Shown piece by piece: positions 52,855 through 62,134 of a stretch of DNA of 64,000 nt (the stretch's first letter is position 1; each line of letters starts with the position of its first letter). The notes beneath the pieces are model-generated. The model was not told where the DNA came from. It was given only the letters and a program-made list of their open reading frames with translations, and searched no databases. Source of the stretch: Flavobacteriales bacterium. GTDB taxonomy: Bacteria; Bacteroidota; Bacteroidia; Flavobacteriales_F; PHOS-HE28. The stretch is taken from positions 310,001 through 374,000 of the forward strand of contig JACJZI010000004.1 in NCBI GenBank assembly GCA_020635655.1, written 5' to 3'. The position numbers and the translations under genes were made by a program.

Positions 52855-53550
52855 ATGGCCGGCCATTCCCTCCTGAAGATCGGGCTGTTCGCTTGCTCGC
52901 TGCTGAGCGCCTGTGACCATGCGCCCCGGACGGAGGCGGACCCGGGCAACATGCGATCAGCCACCACCGATCACCCCAAGAAGAAGAACACCATGAGCGG
53001 GACCCCGAACACCGATGGATTGTATGCCAAGTTCTATACCAATAAGGGCACCATCACCTGTGAGCTGGAATACGAGAAGGTACCGGTGACCGTCGCCAAT
53101 TTCGTGGGATTGACGGAAGGCCTGTTGAACAACACGGCGAGACCGGAAGGGCAGCCCTACTATGATGGACTATCGTTCCACAGGGTCATTGCCGACTTCA
53201 TGGTCCAAGGAGGGGACCCCACGGGGACCGGGGCGGGAGGTCCGGGCTATGCGTTCGCCGACGAGTTCGACGGCACATTGCGTCATTCACGTGCCGGCAC
53301 ACTGAGCATGGCCAATGCCGGTCCGAACACCAATGGCAGCCAGTTCTTCATCACCCACAAGGACACGCCCTGGCTTGACGGGCACCATTCGGTCTTCGGC
53401 TACGTGGTCGAGGGTCAGCAAGTGGTCGATGCCATCCAGCAAGGCGATCGCATGGATTCGGTCCGGATCGAAAGGGTGGGGGCGGATGCCCAAGCGTTCG
53501 ATGCGATGGCCGTGCTGAAGGCCAATGCCGACAAGTTCCACGCGCGTTAA
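52855..53550 (+). CDS. Cyclophilin-type peptidyl-prolyl isomerase lipoprotein
   Basis: A 231-residue protein with a lipoprotein signal (LFACSLLSACDHAP, cysteine near residue 20), a 40-residue linker and a cyclophilin domain. Catalytic-site motifs: FHRVIADFMVQGGDPTGTG near 106-124, ANAGPNTNGSQFFIT near 151-165, and WLDGHHSVFGYV near 172. It would assist folding of exported proteins in the periplasm. The start is supported by the exact -7 box. The 3' end overlaps the stop of the convergent helicase gene (TTAA). Confidence 0.93.
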   Translation: MAGHSLLKIGLFACSLLSACDHAPRTEADPGNMRSATTDHPKKKNTMSGTPNTDGLYAKFYTNKGTITCELEYEKVPVTVANFVGLTEGLLNNTARPEGQPYYDGLSFHRVIADFMVQGGDPTGTGAGGPGYAFADEFDGTLRHSRAGTLSMANAGPNTNGSQFFITHKDTPWLDGHHSVFGYVVEGQQVVDAIQQGDRMDSVRIERVGADAQAFDAMAVLKANADKFHAR

Positions 53551-54791
53551 CGACGGCGCCGGCCACCTCCACCCTTGCGCCCGCGATCGCTGCCCGGACG
53601 CGCTCCGTTCCTTTTCCTTCCGCGTTCACCCGGAGTGTACGCGGGCACGGGGCCCAGATCCCGCGGCACCCCGGCCTTCGGCACTTCGCGCTCGATCAGT
53701 CGTTCGATGCGTCCGAACTCGCGCATGTCCTGGTCGCTCACGAAGGTGATGGCCGTGCCCTTGCGCGCGGCGCGTGCCGTACGACCAACGCGGTGCACGT
53801 AATCCTCTGGATCGCGGGGAACGTCGTAGTTCACCACCAGATCGATATCGTCGATATCGATCCCCCTGCTGACAACGTCAGTGGCCACCAGGATGCGCAG
53901 CTTACGGTTGCGGAAGTCCAGCATCACGTTCTCCCGTTCCTCCTGCTCCAGATCGCTATGCATCGCTGCGACCTCATGCCCCTTCTTCTTCAGGTACCGC
54001 GCCAGTTCCTTCACCTCGCTCTTTCTTCCGGCGAACACCAGGATGCACTTGGCGTCGTCGTCGGCAAGTATATGCTCCAACAGGGGGCGCTTTTGTGGCG
54101 CATAGACCACATAGGCCCTTTGGTCGACCCCCTCCGCCGGTTTGCTCAATGCGATGGTGATCTCCACCGGATCATGCAGCACCTGCTTGGCCAGCTGACG
54201 GATCTGCGGGGCCATTGTTGCGCTGAACATCAGTGTCTGACGGTCCTTGGGCAGGAAGGTGATGATCCGCTGGATGTCATCGATGAAGCCCATGTCCAAC
54301 ATCCGATCGGCCTCGTCCAGAACGAGAAAGTCAAGACCCTGTGTCGGCACATAGCCAAGGTTCAGGTGGCTGAGCAGCTTGCCAGGAGTGGCCACGATCA
54401 CTTCGGTACCGGTGGTCAAGGCGGCCTTCTGCTGATCGAAGGAGGCCGCGTCGCTGCCACCGTACACCGGCATGGAACTCACCGGGGTGTAGTAGGCCAT
54501 GCCCTGCAATTGCTGATCGATCTGCAGCGCGAGCTCGCGCGTAGGCACCACAACGAGCGCACGGATCGATCCCTCGACGCGGGGACGGTACTGCGTGATG
54601 ACATCGATGATGGGGAGGAGAAAGGCGGCCGTTTTCCCCGTGCCCGTCTGCGCGCAGGCGATCAGGTCGCGATGGTCGAGCACGGCCGGGATGGCCTGTT
54701 CCTGAATGGGCGTGGGGGAGCGGTAACCCATTGCGGAAATACCTTCGACCAGTTCGGGTCCGATGCCCAGTCGGGAGAATTCCGTGTCCAT
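53547..54791 (-). CDS. DEAD-box RNA helicase (RhlE-like)
   Basis: A 414-residue ATP-dependent RNA helicase. Q motif MGYRSPTPIQEQAIP; motif I ACAQTGTGKTAAF; Ia VVPTRELALQ; II LVLDEADRMLDMGF; III MFSATM; V VATDVVSRGIDIDD; VI YVHRVGRTARA. The tail is basic and Gly/Arg-rich (GRKRNGARPGSDRGRKGGGGRRRR), usual for RhlE-type helicases acting in ribosome assembly or mRNA decay. ATG 54791 gives the standard start. Confidence 0.95.
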   Translation of the reverse strand: MDTEFSRLGIGPELVEGISAMGYRSPTPIQEQAIPAVLDHRDLIACAQTGTGKTAAFLLPIIDVITQYRPRVEGSIRALVVVPTRELALQIDQQLQGMAYYTPVSSMPVYGGSDAASFDQQKAALTTGTEVIVATPGKLLSHLNLGYVPTQGLDFLVLDEADRMLDMGFIDDIQRIITFLPKDRQTLMFSATMAPQIRQLAKQVLHDPVEITIALSKPAEGVDQRAYVVYAPQKRPLLEHILADDDAKCILVFAGRKSEVKELARYLKKKGHEVAAMHSDLEQEERENVMLDFRNRKLRILVATDVVSRGIDIDDIDLVVNYDVPRDPEDYVHRVGRTARAARKGTAITFVSDQDMREFGRIERLIEREVPKAGVPRDLGPVPAYTPGERGRKRNGARPGSDRGRKGGGGRRRR

Positions 54792-54853
54792 GACGTGGTC
54801 CTGCGTGCCATCCCCAGGATGGCGCGGCGCGAAGATAGACCCGATCGCGGTGC

Positions 54854-56755
54854 TCAGGAGGCGACCTTCAGTGCGGGGCCTTGCGCACCGAAGTGCAATT
54901 CGAACACGGTCCGCTCTCCACGCAGCACCGTGATATGCCCGTCGAGCTGCCCGGCCAGCGCCTGCATCAGTTCAAAGCCGAACGTTCCGGTCCGATAGGG
55001 CCGGTCACCGGCCGGCCAGGTGCCATCGTCCGAATAGCTGAACACATACCCGTCCGTGTCGGCATGCAATCCGATCTGTAACGACCCGCTGCGGTCCTGG
55101 GCGAACGCGTGTTTCGCGGTGTTGGTGAGAAGCTCGTTCAGGATGAGTCCCATGGGCACGAGCTCCTGGGTGGTCAGTTCCGGCACGGTCACGTCGATCT
55201 CCAACCGGACCTCCTTTTCGAGCGAAAAAGCCTTCAACACGTTCAGGGCCAGGGACCGGATGTGGTCGCTGAGCCCCACGTGCTTCAGGTCATGACTGCG
55301 ATAGAGCTGGTCGTGGACCAGGGCCATGGTGCCCACACGACGCTGGCAATCCTCCAGGGCACTGTCGACCTGGGGGTCGTCAAGAAAAGCGGTCTGCAGG
55401 CGCATGAGCGCGTTCACGATCTGCAGGTCGTTCTTCACCCGATGATGGATCTCACGCAAAAGCAGGTCCTTTTCCTCTTCGGAAAGCAGGGACTCGGCAA
55501 GGCGCGCGTTCTGCCGTTCCAGCTCCAGGTTCTTGGCGTGGATCTCATCGGATTGTCGGCGGATGATGGCGTTCTTCAATCGGATCCGTCGGAGCGTACG
55601 CACCTTGGAGGAGGCGGTGACGCCCAACATCACCAGCGTCACCATCAACACGACCACCGCGACCCACATCATCCGGTTCCTCCGTCGTTCGCCGAGAATG
55701 ATCGCCTCGTTCATGGCATTCCTCTGACGCAGCAAGCTGTTGTCGCGCTCCTTGTTGTTCAATTGGTACAGTGCCTGCAGGCCGGCCATGCGACGCGCCA
55801 CCTGGGCGTTCATGGTGCTGTCCCGCAGCTGCACCGCGGTCCGAAGTTGCTGCAATGCCATGGAGGCATTGCCCTGCATCGCACTGAGACGCGACCGCAG
55901 CTCGAAATAGCGGGGACGAAAGACCCGTTGATCGCGCCCTGCGACCAGGACCTGCAATTCCTGCATGGCCTTGACGGCGGCGGCGATCTGTCCGATCTCC
56001 AGGTCGCAGGTGATCGTGCCGATCAATGTGCGCGCCCGAAGTCCGGCGTCAGGCGATGCGCGAAATCGCTCCCAGGCCTTCATCAAACAGGGCAGGGCAT
56101 CTCCGTAGCGTTCCTGCTGGACCAATGTCTCTCCCATCACCAACCAGGTCTCCGCGACGTCATCCGTCTTCCCGGTGGCCTCAAGGACCAGCTGGGCGGA
56201 ACGCCCCATCTCCATGGCCTCCTTGTACTTCCCGGCCGCGGCCAGATCGGGCACCATCGCAACACGCGCACGTGCCACGGCAAGACTATCGCCCGTCCTC
56301 TGGTACAGCAACATGGCGCGGTAGCCCTCCTCCACGGCCTTGTTGGTCTGTCCGATCGAACGATAGGCATCCGCGATCGCCTCGATATCCTCCGCCATGG
56401 CACGCTGATCGCCCATCTGCTGCGCCGTATGCATTGCGGCGATGGCGGATCCGAGAAAATTGTCCTCCGCGCCAAAGCGGTGCTCAAGATCCCGGATCCG
56501 TCTTTGCACCGTGTGCAGCAATTGAAGGTCGTCCGTTCGTTGGGCGAAGAGCAACGCCGTTCGTGCATTCTCGAGGCTCTCCCCGGGGCGCGTGTCCTGC
56601 AAGGCGCTGGAAAGGTCCATCAGGGCCCAGGCCCGCTCGCTTGCGCTGGCATGGCCCTTCAGGACCGCCTTGGCCCCGTCCTCTTGTTTGGAGGCGTGTA
56701 TTGGAAGCCACAGTGAAAGGCAGAGGACCAACAACGCGAACCGGGTCGTCCTCAT
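54854..56755 (-). CDS. TPR sensor histidine kinase (HisKA_2 type), orphan
   Basis: A 633-residue protein: signal (ALLVLCLSLWLPIHA), periplasmic TPR-like helices (about residues 40-340, LENARTALLFAQRTDDLQLL, YRAMLLYQRTGDSLAVARA), one membrane helix (MMWVAVVVLMVTLVMLGV, about 360-378), a coiled-coil linker, the HisKA_2 phosphoacceptor (REIHHRVKNDLQIVNALM, His near 440) and a HATPase domain (GLILNELLTNTAKHAF near 540; TFGFELMQALAGQL). This is a known Bacteroidota layout. No response regulator is encoded nearby. ATG 56755 gives the best signal peptide; an upstream ATG (MNAPMH) is also in frame. It is divergent from the hexosaminidase gene (81 bp). Confidence 0.9.
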   Translation of the reverse strand: MRTTRFALLVLCLSLWLPIHASKQEDGAKAVLKGHASASERAWALMDLSSALQDTRPGESLENARTALLFAQRTDDLQLLHTVQRRIRDLEHRFGAEDNFLGSAIAAMHTAQQMGDQRAMAEDIEAIADAYRSIGQTNKAVEEGYRAMLLYQRTGDSLAVARARVAMVPDLAAAGKYKEAMEMGRSAQLVLEATGKTDDVAETWLVMGETLVQQERYGDALPCLMKAWERFRASPDAGLRARTLIGTITCDLEIGQIAAAVKAMQELQVLVAGRDQRVFRPRYFELRSRLSAMQGNASMALQQLRTAVQLRDSTMNAQVARRMAGLQALYQLNNKERDNSLLRQRNAMNEAIILGERRRNRMMWVAVVVLMVTLVMLGVTASSKVRTLRRIRLKNAIIRRQSDEIHAKNLELERQNARLAESLLSEEEKDLLLREIHHRVKNDLQIVNALMRLQTAFLDDPQVDSALEDCQRRVGTMALVHDQLYRSHDLKHVGLSDHIRSLALNVLKAFSLEKEVRLEIDVTVPELTTQELVPMGLILNELLTNTAKHAFAQDRSGSLQIGLHADTDGYVFSYSDDGTWPAGDRPYRTGTFGFELMQALAGQLDGHITVLRGERTVFELHFGAQGPALKVAS

Positions 56756-56824
56756 TCGTTGCGCAAGTGATCGAACATGCATGGGCGCGTTCATACGATG
56801 AGGACCTCGTTCCGGTTGCATGTC

Positions 56825-56832
56825 TACCTTTC
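56825..56832 (+). promoter_or_regulatory. -7-like box four bases before the hexosaminidase ATG
   Basis: TACCTTTC, one mismatch from TAnnTTTG, then CGCT and ATG 56837. Same spacing as at 24993 and 30971. Confidence 0.4.
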
Positions 56833-56836
56833 CGCT

Positions 56837-58840
56837 ATGCGCTGGCTGCTCACCGTTCCCCTGCTCGCCATCTCCGAAATGTCGGCCCAGGGACCGGCAC
56901 TCATGCCCTGGCCAGTGCAGGCGATCCAGGACCCGGGGCAGCTTGCGCTCGTGGCACCGCTCCAGGCAGCAGTGGAAGGCCCGGCCAGTGCCCGGGTGCT
57001 CCGGGGGGTGGAGCGATGGACCGCTCGCCTGGCCGACCGCACCCGATCGGACCTGGCCGGTGGCGCCGGTTTGGCGGGTACACGGTTGCATATCCGGTAC
57101 GGATCCGTCGCCGATCTGAAGGACCCTTCCATTGATGGCGGTTATTCGCTCGTGATCACCTCAACCGGGATCGACGTGGATGCATCCACGGATATCGGCG
57201 TCTTGCATGCATTGGCCACGCTCTATCAGGCCTTGCTGCGTACCGAGCAGGGTTGGGCATTCCCATTGCTGACCATTCATGATCGCCCCCGCTTTGTTTG
57301 GAGGGGATTGTTGATCGATGTATGCAGACATTTCATGCCGCGTGAGATGATCATGCGCGAACTGGACGGTATGGAACTGGTCAAAATGAACGTGCTGCAT
57401 CTGCACCTGACGGAGGATCAAGGGTTCCGCATCGAGAGCAGGCTGTTCCCGGAGTTGCACGAGCAGGGGAGCGAAGGACGCTACCTGAGCCAGGATGACA
57501 TCCGGGCGATCATCCACGCTGCCGACCTGCGCGGCATACGGGTGGTCCCCGAATTCGACCTGCCCGGACACAGCGCGAGCTGGTTCGTCGCTCACCCTGA
57601 GCTGGCGAGTGCACCGGGCCCGTATGCGGTAGAGACCCGCTTCGGGGTCTTTGGTCCCACGTTCGACCCCACCCGGGAGACCACATACGCATTCCTTGAT
57701 CGCTTCCTTGGCGAAATGGCCGCCCTTTTTCCGGATCCCTACATGCACATCGGTGGAGATGAGAACAACGGGGAGCAGTGGAAGGCGAACAAGGACATCC
57801 AGGCATTCATGAAAGCGCATGCTTTCAAGGGCCCCCAGGCCCTGCAGGCCTATTTCAACCAGCGGCTCTATGCGATCCTTCAGGCACACGGCAAGCGGTT
57901 GATCGGATGGGACGAGATCGGTGAGGTTCCCGAGGATGGGTCGAACATCGAACCCTTGCCACAGGACATCACCATTCAGAGCTGGCGGGGGCGCGATGGC
58001 CTGACAAGTGCCGCCAGCAAAGGACATGATGTGATCCTTAGCAACGGTTACTATATCGACCTCTGTCAAAGTGCGGCGGAACATTACCTGAACGACCCAT
58101 TGCCGGACGATACGCCAATGAACGAGGACCAGCGCGGGCATGTGCTCGGCGGCGAAGCCACCATGTGGGCAGAACTGGTCGATCCACGGAATGTGGATGG
58201 TCGGATATGGCCACGCACGGCCGCGATCGCGGAAAGACTGTGGAGTCCGGGCACCGTCAATGATGTCGGTGACATGTACCGCAGACTGGAAGGAGTCTCC
58301 GCTCAATTGGATGCGATCGGGCTCCGGCACAAGAGCGGGCAGCTCGAGATCCTTAGGATGATCGCCGGCTACGATGACGTTTCCTTCCTCAAGGACCTCG
58401 TGGATGTTCTGACCCCGGTTCCCGGATACAAGCGGCACGGTCTTGCCGTGCACACCACGTTGACCCCGCTCACCGGTATTGCTGACGCGGCCGTTCCGGA
58501 TCCCAACGCCGCACGAAGGATCTCGGTATTGATCGACGCGATCATCGGAGGGGCGGGTCTATCGGATGTTTCGTCCTTCCGTTACCTGCTCGGTGCTACG
58601 GATATTGCGTCCAATGACCTCCCATGCTGTCAGGACATCGCGATGGCCCGGACCGCGTTGAACGAGCGCGCGATGGAGGCCATCGATGCCTTGTTGACCC
58701 CGACCTCCCTGGGAATGGAGGAGTGCGCAGGGTTCAAAAAGGCATTGGACAATGCTCAAGGGCCCTTCCAGGAGTGCCTGTTCGCCGACCTGCCGGCCTT
58801 TCAACGCCTCTTTGAAGCGGTGTGCACAAAGCCGAGATGA
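56837..58840 (+). CDS. GH20 beta-N-acetylhexosaminidase
   Basis: A 667-residue secreted glycosidase removing terminal beta-linked N-acetylglucosamine or N-acetylgalactosamine. Signal peptide (LLTVPLLAISEMSA), an N-terminal GH20b-type domain, then the TIM barrel: FVWRGLLIDVCRHFMPREMI, LHLHLTEDQGFRIE near 188, VVPEFDLPGHSASW, and the catalytic Asp-Glu pair in MHIGGDENNGEQW near 305. DITIQSWRG and LGGEATMWAE are further active-site strands. No T9SS tail is seen, so it is probably periplasmic. It converges on the ROK kinase and transporter genes, which would process the released sugar. Confidence 0.94.
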   Translation: MRWLLTVPLLAISEMSAQGPALMPWPVQAIQDPGQLALVAPLQAAVEGPASARVLRGVERWTARLADRTRSDLAGGAGLAGTRLHIRYGSVADLKDPSIDGGYSLVITSTGIDVDASTDIGVLHALATLYQALLRTEQGWAFPLLTIHDRPRFVWRGLLIDVCRHFMPREMIMRELDGMELVKMNVLHLHLTEDQGFRIESRLFPELHEQGSEGRYLSQDDIRAIIHAADLRGIRVVPEFDLPGHSASWFVAHPELASAPGPYAVETRFGVFGPTFDPTRETTYAFLDRFLGEMAALFPDPYMHIGGDENNGEQWKANKDIQAFMKAHAFKGPQALQAYFNQRLYAILQAHGKRLIGWDEIGEVPEDGSNIEPLPQDITIQSWRGRDGLTSAASKGHDVILSNGYYIDLCQSAAEHYLNDPLPDDTPMNEDQRGHVLGGEATMWAELVDPRNVDGRIWPRTAAIAERLWSPGTVNDVGDMYRRLEGVSAQLDAIGLRHKSGQLEILRMIAGYDDVSFLKDLVDVLTPVPGYKRHGLAVHTTLTPLTGIADAAVPDPNAARRISVLIDAIIGGAGLSDVSSFRYLLGATDIASNDLPCCQDIAMARTALNERAMEAIDALLTPTSLGMEECAGFKKALDNAQGPFQECLFADLPAFQRLFEAVCTKPR

Positions 58841-59746
58841 TCATCCTACGGCGCCCAGTGCGGCCGCACCGAGGATGCCCGCATCGTCCTCCGGCAGTTC
58901 ACCTTGACCCAACAGCACCCGGCCCTGGTGGATGTTCAGCAACGAACGTCCGAACCAATCCTGCAGGGGTTTCATCAGCAGGTCCCCGTTGCGTGCGATC
59001 CCGCCGAACAGGATGACCTTCTGGGGTGCGGTGATGGCCACTGCATTCGCCAATCCCACCCCAAGCCACCGTGCGGTATGCATGAAGGTCTGGACCGCGC
59101 TGGCCTGTCCGTTGATCGCTGCCTGTGCGATCGGCAGTACGCCGTCCTCATCGGTCGGAGCCTCCTCACCATTTTCTGAAAGGAGTTCCATATAGGTCCG
59201 TCGCATGCCGCGAATGCTGACATATGCTTCAAGACAACCTTTCCTTCCGCAAGTACATGATCGGCCGTCCATCACCAGGGTCATGTGGCCCAGTTCACCG
59301 GCGTTCCCGAAAGGGCCCAGTAGCAGACGACTGTCAACGATGAGCCCACTACCCAGCCCGGTACCGAGCGTCACCACCATCAGGTCGGTCAGGCCGCGAC
59401 CAGCGCCGAAGCGCCATTCGCCCAGCGCGGCGGCATTGGCATCGTTCCCAAGGGCACAGGGCACACCAAGTCGATCGGATAGCATGCGTGCCAGCGGCAC
59501 ATCGCCTTTCCAGGGCAGGTTCGGCGCCCGCTCGATCACTCCCGTCAACTGGTTCCCGTTCGGTGCGCCTATGCCTACCGAACGGACATCGCGCGTCAGG
59601 TCTTGAACGGCCTTCGCCAATGCATCCACATAGTGCTCGGGGCTCCCACCCTCGGTCGTGGGTATCCTGTCACGGGCCACGACCCGGTCGTCCTGCACCA
59701 GTCCCAGTTTCGTGCTGGTCCCTCCGATGTCGATCCCGACGATCAT
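58841..59746 (-). CDS. ROK-family sugar kinase (glucokinase / N-acetylglucosamine kinase type)
   Basis: A 301-residue cytoplasmic kinase. Phosphate loop MIVGIDIGGTSTKLGLV at the N-terminus; sugar-site residues in ALGNDANAAALGE; ATP loop VVTLGTGLGSGLIVD; the ROK zinc site in NAGELGHM and CTCGRKGCLEAYVS near 150-172. Substrate in this family is glucose, N-acetylglucosamine or N-acetylmannosamine; the neighbouring hexosaminidase and transporter favour N-acetylglucosamine, which is inference. Its ATG overlaps the stop of the upstream transporter gene by 4 bp. Confidence 0.9.
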   Translation of the reverse strand: MIVGIDIGGTSTKLGLVQDDRVVARDRIPTTEGGSPEHYVDALAKAVQDLTRDVRSVGIGAPNGNQLTGVIERAPNLPWKGDVPLARMLSDRLGVPCALGNDANAAALGEWRFGAGRGLTDLMVVTLGTGLGSGLIVDSRLLLGPFGNAGELGHMTLVMDGRSCTCGRKGCLEAYVSIRGMRRTYMELLSENGEEAPTDEDGVLPIAQAAINGQASAVQTFMHTARWLGVGLANAVAITAPQKVILFGGIARNGDLLMKPLQDWFGRSLLNIHQGRVLLGQGELPEDDAGILGAAALGAVG

Positions 59747-61140
59747 GTGTGCCTTGCGCCTTTCAATCCGTACCAGGCAAGATAGGCGTAGAGCGGGACC
59801 AGGGTGAAGAACGAGGCCTGCAGCCCCACGGACGTATCAGCGATGGCACCCTGGACGGGTGGGACCAACGCGCCACCGACGATCATCATCACCAGGAGGC
59901 TGCTGCCCTGGCTCGTATCATGTCCCAGTCCGTCGATGGCCAGGGTGAAGATGTTGCTCCACATGATGGAATTGAACAGACCGATCGCCACCAGGGCCCA
60001 CATCGCCCAGGCACCGTTCGTGGTCGAGGCGAGCGTGAGCAGGACGATGGCGACAAGCGCGAAAACACCCAGGGTACGGTCCGTACGACGACCCGAGATC
60101 AGGAACGCGAGGGCGCTCAACGCCATCAACACGGCCATTGGCCATAAATGCGACCAGGTAAGCCCGCCCGCGCAGGCGTTCAAAAGGTACAGCAGCATGA
60201 ACACCAAAGCGCCCACCCCGAACAAGGCGGGCGCACGACGGACAGTGGACGAACGGGCGCTCAAGGCCACCGCGCCCAGGAACCGACCTGTCATGGCGCC
60301 ACCCCAATAGAGGCTCAAGAATTGCTTGGCCGATGCCTCCGGCATGCCCATGATCGCATCCAGGCCGAGAAAGCTGATCAACAGGCTCCCGATCGCCACC
60401 TCAGCGCCCACGTAGCAAAATATCGCGAACACACCATGGCGCAACTGCGGATGGCGCCAGGCATTGCTACGGGTATCCATCTCCGTTCGCGGAGGCTCCG
60501 GCAAGGCCGTGAACATCACCCATACCGCCTGTAGGACGAGCAATGACGTGAAGAACAGATAGGGCCAGCGAACGGCGGCCGTGCCCTTGAAGAGCTCAAA
60601 GATCAGTGCGCCACCAACGAGCGGGGCCAGTGTCGTGCCCAGGCTGTTGAAGGCCTGTGCCAGGTTCAAACGTCCACTGGCCCCCTCCGGTGGACCGATG
60701 ATCGCCACAAAAGGGTTGGCTGCGATCTGGAGCAAGGTGAAGCCCAGACCGAGCACGAACAGCGCGATCAGGTACAAGGCGTAGACCTCCACGAATGTGG
60801 CCGGAACGAAAAGCGCACTCCCCAACGCGCTCAGGAGCAGGCCTGCGATGAGCCCCCGCTTGTAGCCGATCCGCTGAATGGGATCCCCTTGACGGATGGA
60901 GATGGAATAGTAGAGGAGCGATCCCATGAAGTATGCGCCGAAGAAGGCGAACTGGACCAGCATGCTCTCGAAATAGGTGAGGGTGAACACCGCCCTCAGG
61001 TGGGGGACGAGCACGTCGTTCATCACCGTCATGAAGCCCCACATGAAGAAGAGGGAGGTGAGAACGACCATGGGCCGAATTTCCCTACGGCCCCTCCCGG
61101 ATCCGTCCGATCCTTGGTTCGCTCTCCCATCTTGGACCAT
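59743..61140 (-). CDS. MFS sugar transporter (FucP/GluP/NagP type)
   Basis: A 465-residue, 12-helix proton-coupled sugar importer of the FHS family. Typical pieces are TSLFFMWGFMTVMNDVLVPHL in helix 1, QFAFFGAYFMGSLLYY, GLGFTLLQIAANPFVAIIGP with the N-P motif, and RLNLAQAFNSLGTTLAPLVG. IFCYVGAEVAIGSLL opens the second half. Members take up fucose, glucose/galactose or N-acetylglucosamine. It is coupled to the ROK kinase gene (ATGA overlap), so kinase and transporter form a two-gene operon, convergent with the hexosaminidase. A -7-like TATTATTG lies 19 bases upstream. Confidence 0.9.
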   Translation of the reverse strand: MVQDGRANQGSDGSGRGRREIRPMVVLTSLFFMWGFMTVMNDVLVPHLRAVFTLTYFESMLVQFAFFGAYFMGSLLYYSISIRQGDPIQRIGYKRGLIAGLLLSALGSALFVPATFVEVYALYLIALFVLGLGFTLLQIAANPFVAIIGPPEGASGRLNLAQAFNSLGTTLAPLVGGALIFELFKGTAAVRWPYLFFTSLLVLQAVWVMFTALPEPPRTEMDTRSNAWRHPQLRHGVFAIFCYVGAEVAIGSLLISFLGLDAIMGMPEASAKQFLSLYWGGAMTGRFLGAVALSARSSTVRRAPALFGVGALVFMLLYLLNACAGGLTWSHLWPMAVLMALSALAFLISGRRTDRTLGVFALVAIVLLTLASTTNGAWAMWALVAIGLFNSIMWSNIFTLAIDGLGHDTSQGSSLLVMMIVGGALVPPVQGAIADTSVGLQASFFTLVPLYAYLAWYGLKGARHT

Positions 61141-61159
61141 TCCGGTGCGCTTTGGTGAA

Positions 61160-61167
61160 CAATAATA
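61160..61167 (-). promoter_or_regulatory. -7-like box of the transporter/kinase operon
   Basis: TATTATTG on the minus strand, one mismatch from TAnnTTTG, 19 bases before ATG 61140. Confidence 0.4.
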
Positions 61168-61203
61168 GAGGAGAGCAGGTCCACAGGGTCCGGCATGATC
61201 GAA

Positions 61204-61211
61204 TACTTTTG
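61204..61211 (+). promoter_or_regulatory. -7 box of the T9SS type A protein gene
   Basis: TACTTTTG, exact TAnnTTTG match, 19 bases before ATG 61231. Confidence 0.6.
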
Positions 61212-61230
61212 AAGATCAAATCCAAAGCAC

Positions 61231-62064
61231 ATGAAGCACATTACGATCGCGGCAGGATGTCTGCTCTCATTTTCCGCAATGGCCCAACTTGGAGACCCCG
61301 GCTTTGAAATGGCCGGTGAGGACGGGGCCACTTTCTGGACGCAGGAATCGACCAACTATGGGACCCCCTTGTGCGACGGCGCCACCTGCCTGGGTGATGC
61401 CAACGCGAACTTCTCCCACTCTGGAGCGTGGTGGATGTGGTTCGGAGGTACCAACTCCAGCGGTACACTTCCGGAGATCGGCGCCATCGAACAGATGGCC
61501 ACCGTCCCCTCCGGTAGCTCGGGCACGTTGGACATGTACGTCTGGATCGCTGCTGGCTCGGCCGCCAATGACAACCTGGAGATCATTGTGGACGGCAATA
61601 CCCTACACACGATCACCATGGCCGATACGGTGACCTTCGGCGCCGATTACGCCCAGTTGAACGTGGACATCTCCAGTTATTGCGACGGCGGCCAGCACAC
61701 CGTGCGCGTGCAGGGTCAGCAGAACGACGGGAGCGACATCAGCAACATCTTCGTGGACGATGTGTCGATGACCATCGATGGCAATGTGATCGTGGGTCTT
61801 TTTGAAGGTCCGGATGCGGAGGGCTTCGCGCTCTACCCGAACCCGGCCAACGACCGGATCGAACTGCGCTTCGGCAATTTGCACGGTGAGGCCATGGTGA
61901 CCGTTGCCGACATCACGGGCAAGGTGGTCAGCACCCAACGCATCGCCCAGGTCGAACAAGGTTCGCTCACGTGCGATAGCCGGACATTCCCCAACGGCGT
62001 CTACGTGGTGACGGTCGAACAGGGCGGCAAGCACTACGCACAACGCGTGGTGGTGGCGCATTGA
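61231..62064 (+). CDS. Secreted protein with T9SS type A sorting domain
   Basis: A 277-residue protein: signal peptide (AAGCLLSFSAMAQ), a single jelly-roll-like domain (LGDPGFEMAGEDGATFWTQE at its start; TLDMYVWIAAGSAANDNLEI; HTVRVQGQQNDGSDISNIFVDDVSM) and a C-terminal type A sorting domain beginning FALYPNPANDRIELRF and ending NGVYVVTVEQGGKHYAQRVVV. The jelly-roll resembles carbohydrate-binding or MAM-like modules and the similar region of the large adhesin. No catalytic residues recognised. An exact promoter box lies upstream and a hairpin terminator downstream, so it is probably transcribed alone. Confidence 0.88.
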   Translation: MKHITIAAGCLLSFSAMAQLGDPGFEMAGEDGATFWTQESTNYGTPLCDGATCLGDANANFSHSGAWWMWFGGTNSSGTLPEIGAIEQMATVPSGSSGTLDMYVWIAAGSAANDNLEIIVDGNTLHTITMADTVTFGADYAQLNVDISSYCDGGQHTVRVQGQQNDGSDISNIFVDDVSMTIDGNVIVGLFEGPDAEGFALYPNPANDRIELRFGNLHGEAMVTVADITGKVVSTQRIAQVEQGSLTCDSRTFPNGVYVVTVEQGGKHYAQRVVVAH

Positions 62065-62089
62065 TCCCGCTCATTCCACCTTTCCAGTG

Positions 62090-62115
62090 AAAGGGGCTCC
62101 AGACGGAGCCCCTTT
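62090..62115 (+). terminator. Hairpin terminator after the T9SS type A gene
   Basis: AAAGGGGCTCC (62090-62100), loop AGAC, GGAGCCCCTTT (62105-62115): a perfect 11-bp stem 25 bp after the stop. The T run is only three bases, but the stem is strong. It precedes the glycosylasparaginase ATG by 19 bp. Confidence 0.65.
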
Positions 62116-62134
62116 CATGCTCATCCAAGTTGCC

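Noticed and set aside
57161..58453. Minus-strand open frame of 430 codons
   Set aside because: Antisense to the GH20 hexosaminidase, whose catalytic motifs are intact.
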